From Pigoraptor vietnamica (taxonomy: Eukaryota; Opisthokonta; Filasterea): 21,206 bases of DNA. Shown one piece after another: positions 1-11,000 of the stretch. The position numbers were made by a program, and so were the translations under genes. The stretch is from assembly GCA_943704525.1 (NCBI GenBank), contig CALSCQ010001759.1:1-21206 (forward strand). Direction: 5' to 3'. The notes beneath the pieces were generated by a model. That model saw only the letters and a program-made list of their open reading frames with translations. It did not search any database and was not told the origin of the DNA. How positions within the stretch are numbered: position 1 is the stretch's first letter; each line of letters begins with the position of its first letter.

Positions 1-49
<49 letters not shown>
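1..49. repeat. (GA)n microsatellite at the left edge
   Basis: An uninterrupted GA dinucleotide tract opens the window and gives way to G/T-rich sequence at 50. Because it touches the edge, its real length is unknown. The right edge is also a purine-only repeat, so the window may be a contig bounded by repeats. Confidence 0.97.
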
Positions 50-52
<3 letters not shown>

Positions 53-432
53 GGTGGTAGTGGTTGGGGTTGGGCGAGTGAAGAGCGAAGGAGATAAAAA
101 GCCATCCGGCGAAGGTAAGAGGCGAAGGATGTTGCATGACGTCACCATGTTTTGCGATGTACATCCGGGGTGACATCTTTGACTTGTCTGCACCGCTGAC
201 CCTGTGCGTATAACGCGTGGGTTGTGATCGAGCGTGAGGCCAACAAACGAAACGTCCGTCATATGTCTTGTATTGCGCTCGTTATCACAGGCCTTGCGAC
301 CTTCAAACTCGGCAGTCTCATTCAAAACAACGAGACACTACGAGCTACTGGCCACGAAAACCCGTCAAACAACGGCTGACCGAGATAATGCGACTGGCAT
401 CGAGACAACTTGCTTGGCAATTGCCGATGTGC
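50..432. other. Non-coding stretch, no gene seen
   Basis: No open frame here has the strong C/G-ending codon preference of the neighbouring genes. The only short motif worth noting is a perfect CRE-like octamer TGACGTCA at 137-144, which may be chance. The stretch lies downstream of the minus-strand gene that ends at 540. Confidence 0.5.
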
Positions 433-467
433 CATAGGGCCTAACACACTGTGTGTTAGGCCCTATG
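433..467. repeat. 35-bp near-perfect palindrome (17-bp arms, 1-nt centre)
   Basis: The left arm CATAGGGCCTAACACAC (433-449) and right arm GTGTGTTAGGCCCTATG (451-467) are exact reverse complements around a single T at 450. As RNA either strand would form a hairpin. It sits 73 bp beyond the stop codon of the minus-strand gene ending at 540, so a 3'-end or transcript-stability element is possible. There is no T tract and this is a eukaryote, so it is not called a bacterial terminator. Confidence 0.9.
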
Positions 468-539
468 CCGGTGTGCGAACCGCGCGCCACACCGTATGCC
501 GTCATTGCTCGGGAAATCAGTTCGACACGCGCCCATGTC

Positions 540-1496
540 TCACGGCGGGAAGACAAAGAAAGGGCTGTACACGCGCAGCAGCACCAACGCCGCCGCACAC
601 CGTGTGGTCCCATAGCGCGACAGAAGCGCGGCAATGGCAAGCGCAGGCTGAGCCCACAGTAGGAGAGACTGGCGCCGCTCGGGGCAGCACGGTGCATCTC
701 TAACAGCCGCGCCCATCGCTGCCGATGAGTGCGCCTCGCAGTGCATAAACAAAGATGTCGCAATGGGAGCGGCGCACATCGCGGCGTGCACGAGGGCCTC
801 TGCGACCGACAGGCCCTCTGCAAGCTCTCGCACGCTCGCACCCGCCAGCGTCACAAGCGCCTGCCACGTGACCCACCCGTCGCAAGCAGTGGCGCCCAAC
901 GCACGCGCGGTCGCACGCGGGTCGGTTGAGGTGACGGCGAGGACTAAGAGCGCCGCCCCGCGCACGGCACCGAGCGCTGCGGCGGCACGGGCGGCGCGTG
1001 CGACGGATTTTGCGAGTGACCAGCGCGTGTGAGTGCGGTACGAGGAGAGGGCATCGGCGATCACGAGGGACACTAGGAGCGCGAGGACGTCCGCGACGGA
1101 GAAAACGAGTTTGCACAACACAAAGAGCGACGCGGGAAGCGCCGCGCGAGCCTTCCAGCGAAAAATGCGCGACTGCAGACAGTATGATGTGAGTTGGGAA
1201 GACGAAGTCGGCATTCAAAGGTACGTTGGAGGGTCAACCAACCTTTCCAATGGCATGTATATCGAGCGGCGCAGGCGCAGGGCGCGCCGTAAGAGCAATG
1301 AATGACGCGCACGCAACGGTGGCGGCGATGATGCCAAGCGCACGCAGCGCGTAATGCGACCCTGCGCCTTTTTTGCCGGGTCAGTGAAGTGTCACGTGCA
1401 TCGATTGCATTAGGTAACGCGCACACACAGCGCAGCGAAGGCCATGCACGCACCCTCACATGGCCTGGAAGGGAAGCGCGCGCCATCTTCGAACAT
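540..1496 (-). CDS. Alanine-rich multi-pass membrane protein, family unknown (3 exons)
   Basis: Not recognised. Proposed exons on the minus strand are 1496-1460, 1361-1243 and 1172-540, giving 262 residues. Introns are 98 nt (gtgagg to gcgcag, with a ctgac branch-point-like element) and 70 nt (gttggt to ctgcag), and phases agree across both joins. The start MFEDGARF has an A at -3 and an in-frame stop lies upstream. Codons in the long last exon are mostly C/G-ending like the surrounding real genes, which argues against a chance frame. Hydrophobic segments fall near residues 17-37, 66-91, 112-132 and about 215-250, separated by Arg/Ala-rich stretches. Size and topology would suit a small organelle-membrane protein such as a peroxin, but no diagnostic motif was seen, so no function is given. 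It is transcribed away from the enoyl-CoA hydratase gene. Confidence 0.55.
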
Positions 1497-1798
1497 CTTG
1501 CCACATACGCCATACAAAACTGGGACTCTGACCCGCGTCTCCGCTTTTCAAGTGTTTCATGTCCAGCGTAACATTCCCGGTAACAACTACCCCGGATGAT
1601 GACTTTCCATTGTTCCATGCCGAGGCTTGGCTTACGTCACGCCAGCCGTGCGTGTGTGCGTGTGTGCGTGTGTGCGTGTGCGCGCGCGTGTGTGTGCATG
1701 TGCGTGTCTGCGCGGACACTCCCCGGTGTGAACAAATTGTCCCTCTTGTCCGTCCGTATTCACGCTTCACTCATTCAGTCTCGGCTGTCGTTGGAAAA
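1497..1798. promoter_or_regulatory. Divergent intergenic region (about 300 bp)
   Basis: This spacer lies between the predicted starts of the minus-strand membrane protein and the plus-strand enoyl-CoA hydratase, so it should hold both promoters. No clear TATA box is seen. A degenerate GT/GC microsatellite (repeats of gtgtgc) fills about 1648-1712 and could form alternating purine-pyrimidine (Z-prone) DNA. The promoter role is inferred only from gene orientation. Confidence 0.5.
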
Positions 1799-4098
<2,300 letters not shown>

Positions 4099-4806
4099 GG
4101 ACACTTTGGTAGCGCCGTGTCGGAGTAAAGGGGTTCTTGCAAGCGTATTGCGACATGGTGACGCGCGGTGACAATTGACGCTATTGCGAACAGAACAGTC
4201 GAATGCGGCACGTGCGCAGAAACGTGTGCGAACGTGTGAGCATGCCCTTGGACGGAGTAACAGTACTTGACAAGACGCGTGCAACGGTGACTCTTTTATA
4301 AAATCCAGTTTTTTTTCAATGCGGCAACATGCGAATGAAGACGGGCGCAGCCGACAACCTTGTTCTTACCCGCCGTCGCGATTTAGCCTCGATCCAACAC
4401 GCGCTTTAGGCCGATGCAGTGCCGTGCCGGTGGCGCCGTATGGGTGGCAGTCTGCAAGTGGAGGGTCCATTCTCCTGGTCCGAGCCGCTATCCACACGTG
4501 CATGCATTTCAATGGGTATGGCCGCTCATAGTAAACATGAAGACTGTGAATAGAGCCGCCGAAGTTTTTGCGAGACTGAGAGACGAGTCGCACAACCCTC
4601 TCTCCCACAGCCATTTCTACTGGTAAGCTTATCCCGAGAGCTCGCAATTTGGGAAAGATGAGACAAAAATTTGAATTGTTGATTTTGCGCGCCAAAGACG
4701 TCGAGGTCCCATGCGGTCTTCCGATAATCCTTTCGGTTTTTTCGGTTATTTGCGTGTGTGTTTCGTTTCTCTTCATTCGTCGCTCTCGAGCGGCTTTCTG
4801 TAACAC
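4099..4806. other. Intergenic spacer between enoyl-CoA hydratase and NTPase-nuclease genes
   Basis: About 700 bp with no convincing exon. It holds a TATA-like ttttataaaatcc near 4294 followed by a T run, an AT-richer patch around 4650-4690, and a pyrimidine-rich stretch (about 4733-4798) just before the next start codon that could be a promoter initiator or 5' leader. A long minus-strand open frame covering this spacer is judged an antisense shadow. Confidence 0.5.
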
Positions 4807-7071
4807 ATGGCGGACACTACTGCCTGGACGTTGGCGCAAAGCGAGACTTTTATGCGAGCGCTGCTCGAGGTCCATAAGGCGTCGTTTGGGCTGCACTGCA
4901 GGCAAGACGACGAGGCCTTCGCCCTCGGCCATGCAGTGGCGCAAGCGTGCAGGGATGCGCGAGCGGCATACGACACACTGGACACGGAGTGCGACGCGAG
5001 CGTTCTTGGCGCGCGCGTCCTTGTCGTGTATGAGGGCGTTTGGAGTGCGCTTGCGAGACTCCCGCCGGGCCATCCTGCGTATCTTCCGCCCATTTATCGC
5101 GGAAGTAAAATGTTGAACGCCCTCATCGAAGAGTTCATTCGGAAGATTCGTCGCCGCGAGGGCACGCCGGCCAAGTGCGATACCGGACATCCCATTATTG
5201 GCGGCGTGGAGGGCACGGGGAAAACGACGATCGTGAAGGCCATGGCGATGGCTGTGGCCGCGTGCTCTCCCTCGTTCTTTCTCGCCTATGTCAACTGTCG
5301 CGAAACGTATTTCAAGACGTCCTACTTGAGCAGCTTCGCAGCTCTTCTCAAGTCGGTTTGGGACGACGTGCAAGCCTGCCACCGGGAAGCATCCCGCACG
5401 TGGGCGTTCCACGTCGGCTTCGTATTCGACGAGATCCAAGAAGTCGCGCAGCCCGACGCAAAGCGCACGGAGGCGCAGTCGACTTTTCTTACGGACATAC
5501 AAACCTTCGCGAGGAACAACAACAACGCGCTCGTCGTTCTCACGGGCTCGTCGTCCAACTTGCGCTGCAGGCTGTTTCGTTCGTCGGCATACCTCTCGCC
5601 GTATACCGCCCGTGCTTACGAGGGATGCGTGGACTTCAACAAGACTCTCTGCGCGTACCACGATGTCGCGGCGCTGCGTACGATTCCGGAACTCGCAGAG
5701 TATCTGGCGCGTCGCTACCATCCCATGCCGTTTGACGCGAACACCGTTGGGGCCATCTTGCACGAGACGGGCGGAATCGGCCGCCACGTCCACGACCGCG
5801 TCGTCGAAGGGGTGCTTGGCTCTCGCACGTCGATGGCCCCCGCTGACGCTTTCAAGAGGATGCCCGACTTTCGCGTGTTTGTGACGCTCATTCTCGCCAA
5901 GAGCGGTCCGGGATCGACCCTCGGCCGCGCCGTCGCTGTGTTTCGGAACGGCGGCATGGCTCGCCTTGCACCCGCCGACGTGGGCATATCCTTCGCCATA
6001 CTCAAGCCGATGCTCGAGGAGTATGTCCCCTTCGACGAATCGGGCGAGCGGCCCACTGCAGAGGACCTCGTGCACGACTGGGTCGATAAGGGCCTCGCGT
6101 ATGCCGTGTATGAGGGCGGTTCGCTCACCGCCGTAGAATTGGCGCGCCCCGCTGACGCCGTTGCCTACTACGGCTACCATTTCGCCGCCGACGATTTGTT
6201 GAAGCTACTTGCCGCGTGGGCGTTTGTGTACCGTCCGCTGTCGGGCATAGTGGCCGGCAAGGCAATCGAGACGCTCGTGCGGCCGCATCTCTCACGTTTA
6301 CTCCCTGGCTGGGGCGAATACGCCGGGCAGATGATGATATGCGACGGCGAGTTGCTCGTGACGACACGCGACGGGGAGGTCGAGTGCGTGTCGGCGACTG
6401 TTCTGCGCGATGTCGCCGACATGACGTTTGAGTGGGATCGAGAGACGGGGCTCGACGGCGTTCGGTTTGAGTGCGAGTTCGCGGGCGACGACCTCAAGTC
6501 AGTCGTCATCCACGGATGGCAGAGCAAGGCGGGGCACATCAACTTGGCGATAACAGGCGGCGCCCTTCGGACCTATCGGGAGAAACCCAACACGAGCGAC
6601 ATGCCTGACGATAACATTGCGGCCAGTGTTTGTCGCGCCGAGCGGGGGTTCGTCGAAATCGCCGGCGCCCTCGCGAAATCGCTGGACAGCGGCGTCAGCA
6701 TCCGTCTCGGACTCCTGCACGTGACGACGACGAAGGAGGACGTGCGGTTGGCGACAGCGTGCCTCTCCGGATGGTCGCGCGCCACGAAGAAGTATGTCGA
6801 TGCGCTGGCAGCGCCGCCCCCGCGAGTGTCCGTAAAGGTCTCGTCGAAGGACTTGTACGTCATCCCGCGCTCGGTTGTGGATCTGGTTGCGGCGAAGAAA
6901 CCCGCGCTATTTCCTACGCCGGCTGACTGCGACGCGCTCACGAAGCGCTGTTCGCTGGTCTATGACTGCACACTGATGTCCGGGCCCGATTGGATTCCCA
7001 GTTGCTTGCCGGAGCAGTTGGCTGCAATGTGGAGGTCATTCGCACCCGCACGCACGACGCCGCCCATGTAA
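4807..7071 (+). CDS. Crinkler/RHS-like P-loop NTPase with C-terminal REase-like nuclease domain (single exon)
   Basis: A 754-residue protein in one uninterrupted frame; an in-frame TAA six bases before the ATG fixes the start unless an unseen upstream exon exists. Residues 1-125 are an undefined helical lead. The NTPase core has Walker A GVEGTGKTT (133-141), Walker B GFVFDEIQ (204-211, D208-E209) and a sensor-like strand ALVVLTGSSSN (241-251), followed by a helical stretch to about 450. The last third shows a restriction-endonuclease-fold pattern: helix with E488 (AGKAIETL), then GLDGV with D550, then a strand ending HGWQSK with Q572 and K574, the QxK variant of (D/E)xK. NTPase plus REase-like domain is the architecture known for Crinkler effectors and trypanosome RHS proteins. 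No signal peptide or LxLFLAK-type header is seen, so secretion is not supported; a nuclear or genome-conflict role is inference. It is intron-free among genes with 3-11 exons. Gene call firm, family moderate, nuclease activity untested. Confidence 0.75.
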   Translation: MADTTAWTLAQSETFMRALLEVHKASFGLHCRQDDEAFALGHAVAQACRDARAAYDTLDTECDASVLGARVLVVYEGVWSALARLPPGHPAYLPPIYRGSKMLNALIEEFIRKIRRREGTPAKCDTGHPIIGGVEGTGKTTIVKAMAMAVAACSPSFFLAYVNCRETYFKTSYLSSFAALLKSVWDDVQACHREASRTWAFHVGFVFDEIQEVAQPDAKRTEAQSTFLTDIQTFARNNNNALVVLTGSSSNLRCRLFRSSAYLSPYTARAYEGCVDFNKTLCAYHDVAALRTIPELAEYLARRYHPMPFDANTVGAILHETGGIGRHVHDRVVEGVLGSRTSMAPADAFKRMPDFRVFVTLILAKSGPGSTLGRAVAVFRNGGMARLAPADVGISFAILKPMLEEYVPFDESGERPTAEDLVHDWVDKGLAYAVYEGGSLTAVELARPADAVAYYGYHFAADDLLKLLAAWAFVYRPLSGIVAGKAIETLVRPHLSRLLPGWGEYAGQMMICDGELLVTTRDGEVECVSATVLRDVADMTFEWDRETGLDGVRFECEFAGDDLKSVVIHGWQSKAGHINLAITGGALRTYREKPNTSDMPDDNIAASVCRAERGFVEIAGALAKSLDSGVSIRLGLLHVTTTKEDVRLATACLSGWSRATKKYVDALAAPPPRVSVKVSSKDLYVIPRSVVDLVAAKKPALFPTPADCDALTKRCSLVYDCTLMSGPDWIPSCLPEQLAAMWRSFAPARTTPPM

Positions 7072-7828
7072 AACCTGCCGCGAGGGCATGGTGCGTGTTT
7101 TGTGTCAATTTACAGTCGATAAACAGATTGCGTGTTGATTGAGCGGCGGGGGTTGTGCTTTGCGTTGTTGCACGGGCGTGCACATCGCCTCAGCTGGTGT
7201 CGTGCACCTCAGCCACCGGCCTTCCGCAGCCACTTCCAATTTATGTGCGCGTGTCCCTCGCGTACTGTTCTCCCAAACCGTTTAAATAAAATGTCGCAAT
7301 AACGGGCACCAGCACGCCCACTTTAACTGCGGAGTACCGTGTGCTGTCGTTTCGTCGCCGTTTGAGGCTCAACAGCCTCTTGAAATGATCACGTCTGCTG
7401 CGAGAGCATCGGCCCACAACATACAACTGCGGCAACTCCCTGTCGGTACGCTTCGCAAGTGTGGTTCGAGGTCCACGGATAGGTCCCAGCCCGAGCGCCC
7501 GCTGTCCTTCTTGAGCCTGCCCCGCACCCCCCCATCCACTACGTCGCGGGCGCCACGACGGACGTGTCGCAGGGAATCATGGCGGCCAATCTAGGACAGT
7601 GAACCCGCCTAATTCGTGGGTGATTATAGTGCCGGATGAGTATGTGTGTGTGTGTGTGAACATGTGTGTGTGTGCCTGTTTTTCCGATCGCACGATACGT
7701 TCCGATTCCAGTTTTACGGCTTTTTACGATGGCGTACTCCATCGGCTCAAAAGAACTAATTTCATCGCGAAATTTGAGCACGAAAAGGGACAAATTTTCA
7801 ATGATTCCATCCGAGCCACACAGGTGCT

Positions 7829-7840
7829 GATCACGTGATC
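7829..7840. promoter_or_regulatory. 12-bp palindrome with CACGTG E-box core
   Basis: GATCACGTGATC is a perfect inverted repeat centred on the E-box CACGTG, about 205 bp upstream of the ODAD3 start codon. A second palindrome follows 14 bp later. Either could bind a dimeric transcription factor; this is inferred from symmetry and position only. Confidence 0.4.
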
Positions 7841-7854
7841 TTCGACTGGTCGCC

Positions 7855-7868
7855 ATCACCATGGTGAT
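7855..7868. promoter_or_regulatory. 14-bp palindrome upstream of ODAD3
   Basis: ATCACCATGGTGAT is a perfect inverted repeat. It shares the GATCAC/ATCAC half-word with the palindrome 14 bp to its left, so the two may be variants of one dimer site. No direct evidence of function. Confidence 0.4.
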
Positions 7869-8045
7869 CGCACGCTTGCCAATAGACCAAGTTGATCTCC
7901 CTTTGCTAAACTCACCTACGCTGCTTTCCGTGCTATATGGGTTCTATTCCCATGCCGTGCGTTATCCTGTTGTGGTGTGTGTGAACTAGGAAGCACCGAC
8001 TGAGAGGCGTTGGAAGGAGCCCGTGTGTGTGTGTGATTTGCGGCC

Positions 8046-11000
8046 ATGTCGGCGGAGGGCGGCAAGGGGGCGACGGCCGCCGTGCCCCGCCGCGCATCGC
8101 CCGTCGATAAGGCGCTTGGGTACGACCTTCCCGCAGCCGACGCAACGGCGCCAAAGACAGACAAGTGGGTGGCCGTGCGTGGACTGGGACCTTCCAGTTC
8201 ACAGCGTGGGCGACATAGCGACGTGTGTGGACGATGACAGTATGCGAGCGCGCACTCATGCCCCGCCTGCTCGCACAGAATCCCCAATTTCCTGTCGAAG
8301 CAGTTCCGCATCAACAAGACTGTTGTCATTCCGCCCGCCATCACGTCGGTGAAGCCCGAAGACGAGCTTGCCGACCTGCGCCAGAAGCTCACGCTGCTCG
8401 GTGGGTTCGATGCACATGCAGCGCGACGTGTGTGAACGTTCGTTTTGCGTTGTGCTGCGCTGTCAGCGCCCGTGCGGTCATGTGCTGGCGTGCCACTTTC
8501 GATGTGTCGTGCATTTGTATTGCTGTGCGACGGGCGTTGACTGGGCCTCGCGCGGCAGAGGGCGACCGGCGCGCGTACTTTGAAACGGCGCAATGGACAA
8601 TTAAGATGAACAGCGAGCGCATTGCGGCACTCCGCGAGGAGAATAAGGACATTCGCACGCGGCTGAAGAAGGTCCAGCAGGGCTCGGCGGACTCGCTCAC
8701 GGACAGGTGCGCACGGCTGCAGTGCCTGTGTGGGCTTACTTGGGGGGTTGGGTTCAATTGGGGGGTTGGATTCAATGGAGGGTTGGGTTCAATGGGGGAC
8801 GGCGTGTGTGCTGTCCGCTGTCGGTCCACGGCAATCTCTACGGCGTTCAGAGTGAGGCAGCGTAGGAAGCGATCAACTCGCAATATGCCCTTTTATTTAG
8901 CGCTTACTTACATAACGTACGATGCACGATGCAGTGCGCGTCGGTCCGCGACGGATCGGCTCGAAGCGGGCGTAATCCATTACCGCAAGCGACTCGACCA
9001 GGTGCACACGGCGGCGGAGGAGAAGGAGGCTGAGCTGGAGCGCCTGCGCAGCGAGTGGGCGGAGATTGAGGGCGTCGCAGAGCCGGTGGACGAGACGACC
9101 GATGTGCAGGTGGGCTGGGGGCAATAGCGGTTAAAGGGGATTGGCGTTGCATCTAGCTGTTTCTGAGTGGTGTGTGTGTGCGTGTGTGTGTGCGTGTGGG
9201 CGCATGTGTGTGTGCGTCTGTGTGCGTGTGTGTGTGCGTGTGTGCGTGTGTGTGTGTGTGTGTGTGCCAGCTGTTTTTGATGCGCAGGAGTGTGTGCGAG
9301 GCTGTTCATTCTTTACAAGACGCGAAACGGCCAGCCGCACGTGCGATGGTGTCGTGTCGCGTGCTCACCCGCGCGTGTCTCGCAGCAACTGCGCGTGATT
9401 GAGAATCGGCTCGAGAAGGCGCTCCTCAAATCGGAGGAGGCAAACACCATCACTGTGACGTACAAGAAAATCCTCCACGCACTCCAGGAGGAGCGCCTCG
9501 CCTACGACCAGCGCATATCGGGTGCGTTACTCGCTCGCACTGTTACGCTCTTGTGCCGCGTTTCAGAGTGATGTGATTTTTATTCGCCCGCTATGCAAAT
9601 GTGCGATCGCGAGGCGGTCATGCCGCTTTAGACGAGTGCTAACGTCACCATCCTTGCACACGCGCGCAGCCATCGAATCGCAGCTGCGGCAGAAGCAGAA
9701 GGAGTACGACGAGCTCAAGGCGATGGCGGAGGACGCCATTCTCGCGCGTGACGTCATGAAGGCGGAGTTGCAGCGCGCGGAGCAGGGCTTTTACGAGGAG
9801 AAGAAGGCGCGCGAGAAGGAGCTGAAGGACAAGCAGGAGGTCGTCCGCAAGAAGCTCGAGATGCGCGACAAGGCGGACAAGAAGAGGGTGCGTGCCCCTT
9901 CCACATGCGCTTCCCTTGTGCACGCGGATGCATTGATGTGTGTGGGCGCGGACGCACTGTGGGTGTCTCGCCTTTCATCCTGCACCCGTGTGAGTGTGGC
10001 TTCGGTATGCACGTGTCGAAGGCTAACGAACGGGCCTTCCTTCCCCTGTCCAGACACCGATGGTGGACATGATGGAGCAAGAGGGCGGCGCGGACACGAG
10101 CAAGCAGGCGGTGGACGCCGAGCAGACGCGCGCGACGGACGAGGACCGCGACGGCCGCCTCGTCATGTACGAAGAGGCCTTCCGCAAGATCAAGAGCGCC
10201 GCGGGCGTGTTTGACATCAACGACGTCGTGCAGAAGTTCCAGGTGCGTGGACGCCGCAGTGCCTGCGAGTGCTTGGAGTGTTTGTGCGCGCGTGCGTGAT
10301 TGCGTGTGTGTGTCCAAGTGTGCGTGTGAGCGAGCGGGGTGCGTGCACACTCGCACATGAGCTGTGTCTGATGGCCCATTCCCTTTTCAGGCGCAAAAGG
10401 AGACGCAGAATCACCTTGAGGAACTCAAGGCAACGTACGAGCAGGAGATTCAGCGACTGGGCGAGCTCAAGGTGCGGACGGTGCATCACGTGACAGGCGC
10501 ACTCATGCCGCCCTTGCACAAGCGGCTCACACGGACTCGTCCAGCACCGATCCATTCACACGCGCACACCATTCGCACACTATCACTCCGCACGGCACTT
10601 TCTTATTGACGTCTACCCCAATTGCACGTCTCACCCTGCTCCATTCAGGCCAAGACGCAGGCCGAGTACGAGGAGCTCAAGTTCAGCCGCGCGTCGCACA
10701 TTAGCCAGCGCCTCGTCGATGAGTTTGAGCAGCGGCTCGAGGGCGCCACGCGGCGGTACGAGGCGCGCCACGGCGAGTTCTCGCGCGCGACGACCGTGCT
10801 GACGCAGGCCAAGACGGGCATCCAGCACATCGCCGACAAGCTCTCCAACTACATGACGGAGGTGCGTTGGAGGGGGGGAAGTGTGCCCCTGCTGTGCCGC
10901 GTGTGCGCTGTGTGCGCGCCTTCCTCTCGTGTCAGTATTGTCTGTTATCTTTGCGTGTTTTTTGCAAACGTCTCCGTTCCTAATTGTTTTGTTCGTCTGC

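Larger units (their letters stand above)
7072..8045. other. Intergenic spacer upstream of ODAD3
   Basis: Nearly 1 kb without a supported gene. It contains a short GT microsatellite (about 7641-7674), two perfect palindromes listed separately, a CCAAT-like gccaatag near 7880, and a second gtgtgtgtgtg run just before the ODAD3 start codon. Short open frames in it lack the codon preference of the real genes. Confidence 0.5.

Noticed and set aside
4366-6180. 604-residue open frame on the minus strand
   Set aside because: It lies antisense to the NTPase-nuclease gene, is Arg/His-rich without domain motifs, and is what GC-rich, strongly biased codons produce on the opposite strand.
4807-7071. Bacterial gene or contamination
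   Set aside because: It has no bacterial operon context, its codon preference matches the intron-bearing neighbours, and it lies on the same continuous sequence between spliced eukaryotic genes.
7464-7476. B-box-like ggttcgaggtcc
   Set aside because: The invariant C61 is a T and no cloverleaf can be drawn around it.
7937-7953. tRNA T-arm-like hairpin (ATGGG, loop TTCTATT, CCCAT)
   Set aside because: No matching acceptor stem, anticodon arm or D arm upstream, and position 57 is a pyrimidine.
9131-9402. Cys/Val-rich and His/Thr-rich small frames
   Set aside because: Produced by the GT/AC microsatellite in an ODAD3 intron; no other coding sign.
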